Part shown: positions 18,002 to 25,971 of the stretch, in pieces
How the letters are laid out: every line of letters begins with the position of its first letter
How positions within the stretch are numbered: position 1 is the first letter of the stretch
Source of the DNA: Bryobacterales bacterium
GTDB taxonomy: Bacteria; Acidobacteriota; Terriglobia; Bryobacterales; Bryobacteraceae
DNA: 64,000 nucleotides
Assembly: GCA_016789905.1 (NCBI GenBank)
Contig: JAEUQC010000128.1
Span: forward strand, 62,001-126,000
Direction of reading: 5' to 3'
Translations under genes and position numbers: made by a program
Notes under the pieces: model-generated
Seen by the model: only the letters and a program-made list of their open reading frames with translations
What the model was told of the DNA's origin: nothing
The model's database searches: none

Positions 18002-18703
18002 TTGATTAACCTTTTCCTCCCCGCCCTCGCCGCGGCCGCCGCCCCGGCCCCGCCCAGCCTCTGGTCTCTGGTCAGCACCTCGAAGCCCCTTTCCATGGCC
18101 GTGCTGCTGCTCCTGGTGGCCGCCTCCTGCTACTCCTGGGCCATCATTTTCAGCAAATGGACCCGCCTGCGAAAGGCCCGCGATGAAAACGGCAAGTTCC
18201 TCCGCGCCTTCCGCAAGGCCAGCGGCTTCGAAGCCATCTCCGCCGCCTGCCAGCAGTTCCCCTCCGCGCCCCTCGTCACGGTCTATGACTACGGGTACAC
18301 CGAGGTCGATCGCCAGGTTCGTTCCCGCAAGCAACTGCAGAACCGCACCGCCGTCGAGCGCAGCCTCCAGATCGGTGCCGGGGAAGAACTCGCCCGGCTC
18401 GAAACCAATATGAGCTGGCTCGCCACCATCGCCGCCATCACGCCTTTCATCGGCCTCTTTGGCACCGTGTGGGGCATCATCGATGCGTTCCAGGCCCTCA
18501 CCGGCGCCGGCGCCGCCAGCCTTCGCGCCGTCGGCCCCGGCATTGCCGAAGCGCTCATCGCCACCGCCATGGGTTTGTTCGCCGCCATCCCCGCCGCCAT
18601 TTTTTATAACTACTTCGGCTTCGTCATCCGCGATCTCGGCGCTCGCATGGAAGACTTCGGCCTCGAATTCATGAACCTCATCGAACGCGTCTACGAGGCA
18701 TAA
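18002..18703 (+). CDS. tolQ: TolQ/ExbB/MotA-family proton channel protein
   Basis: A 233-residue inner-membrane protein of the Tol-Pal proton channel. A first membrane helix (MAVLLLLVAASCYSWAIIFSKW) is followed by a cytoplasmic loop and two C-terminal helices (NMSWLATIAAITPFIGLFGTVWGIIDAF; GPGIAEALIATAMGLFAAIPAAIFYNYF) carrying the TolQ signature GLFGTVWGI and GIAEALIATAMGL. Start codons are all TTG: 18002 is preferred because GGAG at 17992 is spaced six bases from it; 17990 is the alternative. It opens the tolQ-tolR-tolA-tolB-pal-cpoB cluster, which settles TolQ over ExbB. Confidence 0.92.
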   Translation: MINLFLPALAAAAAPAPPSLWSLVSTSKPLSMAVLLLLVAASCYSWAIIFSKWTRLRKARDENGKFLRAFRKASGFEAISAACQQFPSAPLVTVYDYGYTEVDRQVRSRKQLQNRTAVERSLQIGAGEELARLETNMSWLATIAAITPFIGLFGTVWGIIDAFQALTGAGAASLRAVGPGIAEALIATAMGLFAAIPAAIFYNYFGFVIRDLGARMEDFGLEFMNLIERVYEA

Positions 18704-18706
18704 ACC

Positions 18707-19141
18707 ATGGCATTCTCCATGAAGCACGGCGGGCGCGGACGGCGCGGCCACTATGACTCCCTCGCCGAAATCAACATCATCCCCCTCGTCGATGTCGTTC
18801 TCGTCCTCCTCATCATCTTCATGCTCACCGCTCACGTCATGGAGTTTGGCCTCGAAGTCGACGTTCCCAAGGTCAAACAGGTTCGCAATTCCGCCCAGGA
18901 ACTTCCCGTCGTCTCCATCTCCAAGGACGGCGAAATGAAGCTCAACGAAAAGGACGTGAATATTAACGATGTCGGCGACCTGGTGAAGAAGCGCTTCCCC
19001 GGCCAGAAAGCCGTCTATGTCCGCGCCGATAAAGCCACTCCCTGGGACCCCATCGCCCAGGTCGTCAGTGAACTCGGCCAGGCCAAACTGGACGTTCGCA
19101 TGGTCACCCAGCCCCTCGATGAGGCTTCCCGCCGCAGGTAA
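18707..19141 (+). CDS. tolR: TolR/ExbD-family protein
   Basis: A 144-residue protein with one N-terminal membrane helix containing the proton-carrying Asp (INIIPLVDVVLVLLIIFMLT) and a periplasmic domain (GLEVDVPKVKQ...VYVRADKATPWDPIAQVVSELGQAKLDVRMVTQP). This matches TolR/ExbD length and architecture. With TolQ it forms the proton channel that energises Tol-Pal during envelope constriction. It begins three bases after tolQ, and its stop overlaps the next ATG (TAATG). Confidence 0.93.
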   Translation: MAFSMKHGGRGRRGHYDSLAEINIIPLVDVVLVLLIIFMLTAHVMEFGLEVDVPKVKQVRNSAQELPVVSISKDGEMKLNEKDVNINDVGDLVKKRFPGQKAVYVRADKATPWDPIAQVVSELGQAKLDVRMVTQPLDEASRRR

Positions 19142-19920
19142 TGAACACCACCGTCCAGCGCGAAGAGAACTTCAAGGCCGGCCTCGCCGGCTCGGTCGTT
19201 TTGCATGGACTTCTCGTTGGCTTCGCCGTCGTCTGGGGCTACGTCCACTTCGGCCCGCGCGATGTCTGGGGCGATCCCAACGCCATTCCCGGCGCCGGTT
19301 TCGCCGTCACCCCCGTCGATCGAATCCCCCTCCCCTCCCGCAACGCCCGGCCCAATCCCAAGGCCGACGATTCCGAATCGGAAGTCGAAAAAGCCGAACA
19401 AAAGGACCGCGACCGCGATCGCGTCGCCAAAGAAGACCCCGACGCCATCTCCCTCAACAGCAAGAACATCAAGAAGCCCAACGAACGCCAGACCAGCCGC
19501 TATCAATACCGTTCTTCCGACGAATTGCGGCAAAACCAGATTCGCACCACTGTCGGCCAGGCCATGTCCAATCCCATGTTTGGCACCGTCGGCGCGGGCG
19601 GCGTCGGCGTCGGCACCGGAACCCCGTTCGGCAATCGTTTCGGCGCGTATGCCGATCTCCTCCGCCGCCGCATCTCCGAAAAGTGGCGCACCAACGATGT
19701 CGATGCCGTCGCCCGCAACGCAAGGCCCGCCACCGTGAACTTCGACATCATGCGCAACGGCCAGGTCCGCAATGTCCGTATCGTTGAATCCAGCGGCGTC
19801 CCTTCCCTCGACTTTTCCGCACGCCGCGCCGTCTTAGATTCGTCTCCGCTTCCTGAATTGCCGCGCGAATTTGAACGCGATTCGGCCAACGTTGAATTCA
19901 CCTTCCAACTACAGCGATGA
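19141..19920 (+). CDS. TolA/TonB-like energy-transducing protein
   Basis: A 259-residue protein with one N-terminal membrane helix (AGLAGSVVLHGLLVGFAVVWGYV) and a charged, Lys/Arg/Asp/Glu-rich linker (KADDSESEVEKAEQKDRDRDRVAKED). A Gly-rich patch (GAGGVGVGTGTPFG) and a C-terminal TonB/TolA fold (YADLLRRRISEKWR...ATVNFDIMRNGQVRNVRIVESSGVPSLDFSARRAVLDSSPLPELP) follow. Position between tolR and tolB makes TolA the likely role. The linker is far shorter than the long helix of Escherichia coli TolA, so the name is left open. It overlaps tolB by four bases. Confidence 0.87.
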   Translation: MNTTVQREENFKAGLAGSVVLHGLLVGFAVVWGYVHFGPRDVWGDPNAIPGAGFAVTPVDRIPLPSRNARPNPKADDSESEVEKAEQKDRDRDRVAKEDPDAISLNSKNIKKPNERQTSRYQYRSSDELRQNQIRTTVGQAMSNPMFGTVGAGGVGVGTGTPFGNRFGAYADLLRRRISEKWRTNDVDAVARNARPATVNFDIMRNGQVRNVRIVESSGVPSLDFSARRAVLDSSPLPELPREFERDSANVEFTFQLQR

Positions 19921-21269
19921 AAAAAATTATCTTCTCTCTCCTTGCCATCGCCGCTGCCTCTATCGCGCAGCAGCGCCCCGATATCGTTGGCGCCATCATG
20001 GGCTCGCAAAAGGCGGTCATCGCCGTTCCCGACATGCGCGGCGCCGGTCGCGCCGAACCCCTCATGGGCGTGCTCAATGGCACTCTCTTCCGCGATCTGG
20101 AAGACGCCGCCGTTTTCAAAATGGCGCCCAAGAGCATGTACCCCACCCGCGTCCCCCAACAGCCGCAGGATTTCCGCAAACCCCTTCAATACGATCCCAA
20201 CAATCGCAACGCCGCCCCTTGGCTCCAGGATTGGTCCGATCCGCCCGTCAATGCCAACTACCTCACCTTCGGCTACGCCGCCGAACAGGACGGCCAAATG
20301 GTCCTCTTCGGCTGGCTCTTCAACGTCAACCAGCCAGACGTCGCCGCCGCCCAGGTCTTCGGCAAAATCTACTTCGGCCCCATGGACGAATCCGGTGCCC
20401 GCAAGGTGGCCCATGAGTTCGCCGCCGACGTCCTCAAGCAGTTCGGCGTCGAATCCCTCGCCGGTACAAAAATCTATTTCGTCTCCAATCGCAGCGGCAC
20501 GAAAGAAATTTGGGGCATGGATTACGACGGCGCCGGCCAGAAACAGATCACCAACTACAAGTCCATTTCCACCATGCCTTCGGTCTCCCCCGACGGCACT
20601 CGCATCGCTTTTACCTCCTGGGCCCTCGGTCAGCCACAAATTTTAGTGCATTCTTTGGAGACCCTCCGGCGCATCCCTTTTCTCAATCCAAGGGCCGGCA
20701 CCAACCAGAATGCCTCCTACTCCGCCGATGGCAAACAGATTGCTTTTTCCTCATCTGCAAGCGGTTTTTCGCAAATTTACATGGCCAACGCCGACGGTTC
20801 CGGCATCCGCCGTTTGACCAATACCAGGTCCGTCGAGGTCGAACCGAAGATCAATCCCAAGACCGGAACCGAGATTGTTTTTGTCTCCGGCAGAGGCGGC
20901 GCGTCCCCGCAAGTGTATAGAATGAATAGTGACGGTGCGGATGTGCAGCGCCTCACCACCGGGGAAGGGCAAGCAACCAATCCATCCTGGAATCCGCAGG
21001 GCACTCACATTGCCTTTGCCTGGACAAGAGGATATGATCCCGGTAACTTCAACATTTTCGTTATGGATGTTAATACTCGCGAGTACGTACAGCTCACCAG
21101 CGGCGCGGGCCGGAACGAAAACCCCACCTGGGCTCCGGACGGAAAGCATATTGTGTTCTCATCCAACCGCGGCGGACGCAGCCAAATCTGGTCGATGCTC
21201 GCTGATGGCACTCAACTTCGACAACTGACTTCCGCCGGCGTGAACGAAAAGCCGGCTTGGTCAAAGTAA
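19917..21269 (+). CDS. tolB: TolB, periplasmic beta-propeller protein
   Basis: A 450-residue protein with signal peptide MKKIIFSLLAIAAASIAQQ, an N-terminal alpha/beta domain (to about residue 175; MGVLNGTLFRDLEDAAVF) and a six-bladed WD40-like propeller. Each blade carries the TolB/PD40 motif, for example PSVSPDGTRIAFTS, ASYSADGKQIAFSS, PSWNPQGTHIAFAW and PTWAPDGKHIVFSSNRGG. TolB binds Pal and couples it to the TolQRA motor. The start overlaps the TolA-like stop as ATGA. It is followed by a 70-base gap before pal. Confidence 0.95.
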   Translation: MKKIIFSLLAIAAASIAQQRPDIVGAIMGSQKAVIAVPDMRGAGRAEPLMGVLNGTLFRDLEDAAVFKMAPKSMYPTRVPQQPQDFRKPLQYDPNNRNAAPWLQDWSDPPVNANYLTFGYAAEQDGQMVLFGWLFNVNQPDVAAAQVFGKIYFGPMDESGARKVAHEFAADVLKQFGVESLAGTKIYFVSNRSGTKEIWGMDYDGAGQKQITNYKSISTMPSVSPDGTRIAFTSWALGQPQILVHSLETLRRIPFLNPRAGTNQNASYSADGKQIAFSSSASGFSQIYMANADGSGIRRLTNTRSVEVEPKINPKTGTEIVFVSGRGGASPQVYRMNSDGADVQRLTTGEGQATNPSWNPQGTHIAFAWTRGYDPGNFNIFVMDVNTREYVQLTSGAGRNENPTWAPDGKHIVFSSNRGGRSQIWSMLADGTQLRQLTSAGVNEKPAWSK

Positions 21270-21339
21270 TACCCGGCCCAAAGCCAGCACTCATGATTTC
21301 TCGACCGCAGCAGAATTTTTCTAGGAGGCAGAATCCAGG

Positions 21340-22149
21340 ATGACTACCAACAAAGCAGGTGCGTTAGCGCTCGCTCTCTGTCTAAGCTTTTTCGCGGCAG
21401 GCTGTAAAAAGAAGGTGGGCGCGCCGCCCCCGCCGCCGAAACCAGAGGTCGCAAAACCCGCGCCGCCGCCGGCCGCCAAGCCCATCGTGAAGTTCTTCAC
21501 CGCGGAGCCCAGCAGCATTGAGCGCGGCCAGGCTTCCTCCCTCAAGTGGGAAGTGACCGGCGCCGAAAGCGTCAGCATCAATCAGGGCCTCGGTGTCGTT
21601 GGCAACGCGGCCGCCGGCGGCGCGACGCCCGCCGTCATCTCCGGGAACCGTTCCGTCTTCCCCTCAAGCACCACCACCTACGTTCTTACCGCCACCAACG
21701 CCGGCGGCCCCGTCACCGAATCGGTTACGGTCAACGTCACCGCGCCGCAGCCCGCCCCGCCGCCCCCCACCCCCACGGTGAAGGCTACCTTCGGTGAAGC
21801 AATCGCTCGCGAAATCCAGGATGTCTTCTTCGATTTCGACAAGTCCGATATCCGTGAAGACGCCCGCAATGTCCTCACCCAGAACGCCGATAAGTTGAAG
21901 ACCATCTTCCGGGATTACCCCACCGGTACCGTTACCATCGAAGGCCACGCCGACGAACGCGGTTCCGCCGAATACAACCTCGGCCTCGGTGACCGCCGCG
22001 CCATCGCCGCCAAGGACTTCCTCGTCCAGCTCGGCGTTCCCGCCGATCGTCTCCGTACCCTCAGCTACGGCAAGGAACGCCCGCAGTGTACCGAAAACAA
22101 CGAGTCCTGCTGGCAGAAAAACCGCCGCGCCCACTTCACCGGGCAGTAA
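21340..22149 (+). CDS. pal: Peptidoglycan-associated lipoprotein with an extra Ig-like domain
   Basis: A 269-residue outer-membrane lipoprotein. The lipobox is FFAAGC with acylated Cys22. A Lys/Pro-rich linker (PPPPPKPEVAKPAPPPAAK) is followed by an Ig-like domain at about residues 48-132 (KFFTAEPSSIERGQASSLKWEVTGAESVSI...TTTYVLTATNAGGPVTESVTVNV). The OmpA/Pal domain (DVFFDFDKSDIREDARNVL...VTIEGHADERGSAEYNLGLGDRRAIAAKDFL) binds peptidoglycan through the conserved Asp and Arg of the NxxLSxxRA-type region. Classical Pal is about 170 residues; the extra ~90-residue Ig-like insertion is unusual. AGGAGG stands upstream of the ATG. Confidence 0.93.
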   Translation: MTTNKAGALALALCLSFFAAGCKKKVGAPPPPPKPEVAKPAPPPAAKPIVKFFTAEPSSIERGQASSLKWEVTGAESVSINQGLGVVGNAAAGGATPAVISGNRSVFPSSTTTYVLTATNAGGPVTESVTVNVTAPQPAPPPPTPTVKATFGEAIAREIQDVFFDFDKSDIREDARNVLTQNADKLKTIFRDYPTGTVTIEGHADERGSAEYNLGLGDRRAIAAKDFLVQLGVPADRLRTLSYGKERPQCTENNESCWQKNRRAHFTGQ

Positions 22150-22172
22150 TGCTCGCTATCAACTAACCAGCC

Positions 22173-22200
22173 ACGGGGACGAAGTTCGCTTCGTCCCCGT
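22173..22200. other. Perfect 12-bp hairpin with TTCG loop between pal and cpoB
   Basis: Arms ACGGGGACGAAG and CTTCGTCCCCGT pair perfectly around TTCG, giving a very stable UUCG-capped RNA stem. The downstream tail TCTGTT is only weakly T-rich, so it may act as a leaky terminator, an mRNA-stability stem, or a processing barrier that sets pal above cpoB expression. Confidence 0.7.
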
Positions 22201-22224
22201 TCTGTTACGCACCGGCCTTACGAT

Positions 22225-23130
22225 ATGAAGCACCCCTTTCTCCTCCTCTCTCTGCTCTTCCTTTCCGCCATCCCGGCGTTTTCGCAGAAGGAAAAGATCC
22301 TCGAAATCCAGCGGGACCTTCTCCTCATGCAGGGTGACATTCGAGCTCTCCAGCGTTCACACGACGAAAAGATGACGGCCATGCAGGTCCTCGTCCAACA
22401 GATCCTCGATTCCGCGAACAAAGCCAACACCGCCGTCGCCGTGCTCGACAATGCCCTGCGCGACCGCATGAAGGAGCAGGAACGTCTCCTCGTCGCTCCC
22501 GTCGCCGGTCTCGGCGCCAAAGTCGATACCATGTCGAACGATTTTGCCGGCGTCCGCGAGTCCATCACCGATCTCTCCTCCCGCATGGGCAAGCTCCAAA
22601 ACCAGATCGCCGATATCAATAGCGCCATCAAAACTCTCGCCTCTCCCCCGCCTCCCCCGCCCGCCGCCGGCGGCGCCCCCACCGCGGCCGCCAATCCCAA
22701 CGGCCCGCCCCCCGGAGTCTCCGCCGAAGCCCTCTACAACGGCGGCATGCGCGATCGGTCCGCCGGCAACTCCGATCTTGCCATCGAACAGTTCCAGAAC
22801 TACCTAAAATGGTTCGGCAATACCGATCTTGCCCCCAACGCCCAATACTACATCGGCGAAATCAAATACCTCCGCGGCGACCTTGACGGCGCCCTTATGG
22901 CCTTCGACGCCCTTCTTGAAAAGTATCCCGACAACCCCAAAACCTCCGATGCCATGCTTCAGAAAGGCCGCGCCCTCGTCAAAGCCGGCTTCAAAGCCGA
23001 AGCCCGCCAGGAATTCACTTCCCTCGTTAAGAAGTTCCCTAACCACGACAACGCCGCCAAAGCCCGCACCGAACTCGCCGCCCTCAACGCCCCGGCCCGC
23101 CCCCCTGCCCGTAACACAAAGAAGCGCTGA
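22225..23130 (+). CDS. cpoB: Tol-Pal coordinator CpoB (YbgF)-like protein
   Basis: A 301-residue periplasmic protein with signal peptide (MKHPFLLLSLLFLSAIPAFS) and an N-terminal coiled-coil (EILEIQRDLLLMQGDIRALQRSHDEKMTAMQ...). A Pro/Ala-rich linker and a C-terminal TPR domain follow (ALYNGGMRDRSAGNSDLAIEQFQNYLKWFGNTDLAPNAQYYIGEIKYLRGDL; FDALLEKYPDNPKTSDAMLQKGRAL). This is the YbgF/CpoB architecture, which links Tol-Pal to peptidoglycan synthesis during division. The stop overlaps the next gene's ATG by one base (TGATG). Confidence 0.9.
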   Translation: MKHPFLLLSLLFLSAIPAFSQKEKILEIQRDLLLMQGDIRALQRSHDEKMTAMQVLVQQILDSANKANTAVAVLDNALRDRMKEQERLLVAPVAGLGAKVDTMSNDFAGVRESITDLSSRMGKLQNQIADINSAIKTLASPPPPPPAAGGAPTAAANPNGPPPGVSAEALYNGGMRDRSAGNSDLAIEQFQNYLKWFGNTDLAPNAQYYIGEIKYLRGDLDGALMAFDALLEKYPDNPKTSDAMLQKGRALVKAGFKAEARQEFTSLVKKFPNHDNAAKARTELAALNAPARPPARNTKKR

Positions 23131-23996
23131 TGCGGGCCGCTCTCTTCCTGCTCTCCGCCTCTCTCTTCGCCGGGGATTTTCCACGCTCGCTCGAAGCCTT
23201 TCGCGGCGCCACGCCCAAGCTCGATGGCCAGATCGCCCCGAATGAATACGCCGATGCCACCAGCTTTAGCGGCGTCAAAGGCGTCTGGATCTCCACCTTC
23301 TCCCCCGTTATTGACGGTTTGGACCTCGCCGTCACCGGCTACGTGAAACACGACGGCAAACGGCTCTATTTCGCCTTCGACGTTACCGACGACGTGCTCT
23401 ACGGCATCGACACCCCGCGCTGGATCCCCGCCGAAAACCCCAAGACACACGAACTCAGCCGCGCCGGCTTCCCCTGGTTTGGCGACGAGATCGAACTGCT
23501 CATCAACGCGACGAACAAGTACACCTCTCCCGAAGAAAACGCCGCCGGCAATGGCCATAGCTGGCAAATGGTCTGCAATCTCACCAAGTCCCGCCTCGGC
23601 GGCATCGGCGCCGGCGGACTCCTCGAAGGCGAACCGCGCCGCGAACTCGCCGCCTGGAATACCTACCAGCGCTGGATTGTCACCCATGCCATGGATTGCG
23701 CCGCCAAACCCAAGCCCGGCGGCAAAGGCTACATCATCGAATGGGCCGTCAGTTTTAATCCATGCCTGGAAGTAACTCCCGGCGTCTTCTACGATACGAA
23801 AATGGGCGATCGCGCCATGGGCTTGAACATCGCCCTCGGCGACATCGACGAAAAGGAGCGCGGCCAGGGCAACTTTGCCAACTTCCATCACGAAGATTGG
23901 TTCGCCGGCACGCCCAAAGGCCGCACCCGCCTGAAAGAATGGGGAACATTGTGGATCCGAACAGCTACATTCAACCAGAAGAACGCGCCCCGCTAG
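23130..23996 (+). CDS. Exported CBM9-like carbohydrate-binding-fold protein
   Basis: A 288-residue protein with signal peptide MRAALFLLSASLFAGDF and a single jelly-roll-like domain. PKLDGQIAPNEYADATSF, DGKRLYFAFDVTDD, DEIELLINATN and YIIEWAVSFNP...MGLNIALGDIDEKE match the strand order and spacing of family 9 carbohydrate-binding modules used in glycan-binding and redox proteins. No catalytic domain is attached. It is translationally coupled to cpoB and its 3' end overlaps the DeoC-like gene by 58 bases. The role is unknown; a cell-wall or extracellular glycan ligand would fit the Tol-Pal context. Confidence 0.72.
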   Translation: MRAALFLLSASLFAGDFPRSLEAFRGATPKLDGQIAPNEYADATSFSGVKGVWISTFSPVIDGLDLAVTGYVKHDGKRLYFAFDVTDDVLYGIDTPRWIPAENPKTHELSRAGFPWFGDEIELLINATNKYTSPEENAAGNGHSWQMVCNLTKSRLGGIGAGGLLEGEPRRELAAWNTYQRWIVTHAMDCAAKPKPGGKGYIIEWAVSFNPCLEVTPGVFYDTKMGDRAMGLNIALGDIDEKERGQGNFANFHHEDWFAGTPKGRTRLKEWGTLWIRTATFNQKNAPR

Positions 23997-24712
23997 CCAC
24001 GTATCAGGACGTCGCCAGCCGCCTGGAACTCACCCTCACCCGCCCCGATTGGAATGAGGAGCAGGTGGACGCCGCCTGTCGCAAAGCGCTCTCCTCTCGC
24101 CTCGGCGCCGTGGTCGTTCGCCCCAGCGATGTCGATATGGCCGTCCGCATTCTCGGCGCCTCGCCCGTCGCTGTCGCCAGCGTCGCCGGCTTCCCGCACG
24201 GCAGTTCCAACACAGCCACCAAGCTTTATGAGGGCCGCGATCTGCTCCGCCGCGGCGCCTGTGAGATCAACCTGGTTATCAACTACGGCAAAATGCTCTC
24301 TCGCCAGTTCCAGCACGTGGAAACGGAAATCCTCCAGATGAGCGAAAGCTGCCACCAGGCCGAAAAGCTCCTCAAGCTCGTCTACGAAAGTGCCTATCTC
24401 GCCGAGGACTTGAAGATCATCCTCTGCAAAATGGCCAAACGAACCGATTCCGACTTTATCGAAACCGACGCCGCCTCCGACCTCCCGTTGCTGAACACCA
24501 TCTGCAAGGACGTGGTCAAACGCAAGCTCTCCGGCCCCGCCACGCTCGCCGGCTTTGAAGCCGCCTACACGGCCGGCTGCGAGCGCTACGGCTCCCCGGA
24601 CGCCTTTGCCATCGCCGAAGAGTGGAGGCAGGTCCTGGCGGCTCGCGAAGCCGCCGCCCAGCAGGCCGCCGCCAAACGAACAGCAAACGAACACCGAACA
24701 AACAACGAGTGA
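23939..24712 (+). CDS. DeoC-family aldolase-fold protein lacking the catalytic residues
   Basis: A 257-residue protein clearly of deoxyribose-phosphate aldolase ancestry: VVVRPSDV, VASVAGFPHGSSNTATKLYEGRDLLRRGACEINLVIN, LKLVYESAYL and DSDFIET line up with the family. The reaction would be cleavage of 2-deoxyribose 5-phosphate. However, the Asp of the E-I/V-D motif is Asn111, the Schiff-base Lys of DF-I/V-KTSTG is Glu175, and the second essential Lys (GFKPAGG) is absent (LSGPATLAGFEAAY). Aldolase activity is therefore unlikely. Start ATG 23939 or GTG 23951 (better ribosome-binding site). The last ~20 residues are a low-complexity Ala/Gln/Asn tail. Confidence 0.85.
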   Translation: MGNIVDPNSYIQPEERAPLATYQDVASRLELTLTRPDWNEEQVDAACRKALSSRLGAVVVRPSDVDMAVRILGASPVAVASVAGFPHGSSNTATKLYEGRDLLRRGACEINLVINYGKMLSRQFQHVETEILQMSESCHQAEKLLKLVYESAYLAEDLKIILCKMAKRTDSDFIETDAASDLPLLNTICKDVVKRKLSGPATLAGFEAAYTAGCERYGSPDAFAIAEEWRQVLAAREAAAQQAAAKRTANEHRTNNE

Positions 24713-25017
24713 ACCAACGAACGAACCAACCCAACTCGTTGATAATAAAGACAAATGGCAAAATCTCCGCACAAGCCCCGCCGCTACCCCTCTCCCATGC
24801 CACGCGGCGGCGCTAGGTGGTTTTCCCAACGCGCCGCTGCCTAGCCTCGGCGCCGCGTAACCGCACTAGGGAATCAGCCGCACGCGCGCCTCTCCTTACA
24901 GTCATTACGCATTCTCTTCGCCACTTTCTCTCAATTTTCCCCTCCGCCTGACGAAATGGGAGACATAGCGCGTCACACACACACCAACGCCGCGCACGTG
25001 AAAGAGGGAGAAACCCG
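24713..25017. other. Non-coding gap between the DeoC-like gene and cheY
   Basis: About 305 bases with no gene. It holds 8-bp arms CAACGAGT (24703-24710, over the stop) and ACTCGTTG (24734-24741), and a GC-rich hairpin GCGGCGC (24807-24813) with GCGCCGC (24831-24837). The second could act as a factor-assisted terminator, although it lacks a T-run. The 3' end has a ribosome-binding site GAGGGAG before cheY. No promoter was convincingly recognised. Confidence 0.5.
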
Positions 25018-25389
25018 ATGCCACTAGATGTACTGGTCGTTGACGATTCGGCGGCGATCCGCAAAATCCTACAGAGAGTGCTGGCCCAAACAGAACTTCC
25101 GCTCGGCACAATCCTGGAGGCAGGTGACGGTCTGGAAGCGATCGAGCGGCTGAAGGCCAACAACGTCGGACTGGTGCTCTCGGACATCAATATGCCCAAC
25201 ATGGACGGTATTGAGCTGTTGACGCAGATGCGCGCCAACCCGATGTGGAAATCCATACCTGTCGTAATGATCACCACAGAGGGCAGCCAACAGAAGGTCC
25301 TCGAAGCCGTCGACTTGGGCGCCGCTGGCTACGTCCGAAAGCCCTTCACCGCGGACCAGATCAAAGAAAAACTCGTCGGCCTCGTCTAA
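25018..25389 (+). CDS. CheY-like single-domain response regulator
   Basis: A 123-residue stand-alone receiver: acidic pair VVDDSAA, phospho-acceptor Asp in LSDINMPNMDG, Thr in VVMITTEGS and Lys in YVRKPFTADQIKEKL. No output domain. GAGGGAG precedes the ATG. A CheX phosphatase gene follows 41 bases later, so the two likely form a phosphorylation/dephosphorylation module. A flagellar-switch role is possible but cannot be shown; no cheA or cheB is nearby. Confidence 0.92.
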   Translation: MPLDVLVVDDSAAIRKILQRVLAQTELPLGTILEAGDGLEAIERLKANNVGLVLSDINMPNMDGIELLTQMRANPMWKSIPVVMITTEGSQQKVLEAVDLGAAGYVRKPFTADQIKEKLVGLV

Positions 25390-25430
25390 TTCGGACGCCC
25401 GGACAAGCTGCAACCCAAGGGGGAGAAACC

Positions 25431-25970
25431 ATGACTCGCGAAGAGATGAACAAATTGGTGGAGGCGGGCGTTCGCAGTTCCGTCGAAAACGTCTGCACAA
25501 CCATGCTTGGCTGCCCTGTCGAAGTCGGCGAACCGAAACTCATCGGTCACCCCTTGCAGGAAAGCGATGGCGTGGTCGCCCTCATCGGCATGGCCGGGCC
25601 CTGGATCGGAACCGGGGCACTCACCTGCAAACCAGACTTGGCTCGCCGATTGGCTGGCGCGTTCCTCATGTCCGAATACGACGAGGTCAACGACGAAGTG
25701 CTCGATGCCATCGCCGAACTCGCCAACATGGTCATCGGCAACCTGAAAACCATCATCGAAGAGATCGTCGGCCCCATGGGTCTTTCTACGCCCACCACCA
25801 TCTACGGCGCCAGTTTCACCACCAAAATCGGCGGCAGCCAGGAATGGACGCTCATCCCCGTGAAGGTGCTCGACGGCGATTTACTCATCCAGATCTGCCT
25901 CCTGCCCAACGATCAGGGCCGCGGCCACCACCGGCTCGATATCGTCGGCCACATGGTCACCAGGGGCTAA
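25431..25970 (+). CDS. cheX: CheX-family chemotaxis phosphatase
   Basis: A 179-residue CheC/CheX-type phosphatase that would dephosphorylate CheY-P. The active-site helix AELANMVIGNLK contains the Glu-x2-Asn pair that CheX uses to position water. Flanking segments VVALIGMAGPWIGTGALTC and LMSEYDEVNDEVLDAIAE follow the CheX fold. There is a single ExxN helix, as in CheX, not two as in CheC. The ATG at 25431 is preceded by AGGGGGAGAAACC. The paired upstream cheY is the probable substrate. Confidence 0.85.
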   Translation: MTREEMNKLVEAGVRSSVENVCTTMLGCPVEVGEPKLIGHPLQESDGVVALIGMAGPWIGTGALTCKPDLARRLAGAFLMSEYDEVNDEVLDAIAELANMVIGNLKTIIEEIVGPMGLSTPTTIYGASFTTKIGGSQEWTLIPVKVLDGDLLIQICLLPNDQGRGHHRLDIVGHMVTRG

Positions 25971-25971
25971 C

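Noticed and set aside
24680..24735. Short AACGAAC-like repeats at the 3' end of the DeoC-like gene
   Set aside because: Irregular low-complexity tail, not the regular repeat-spacer form of a CRISPR array.
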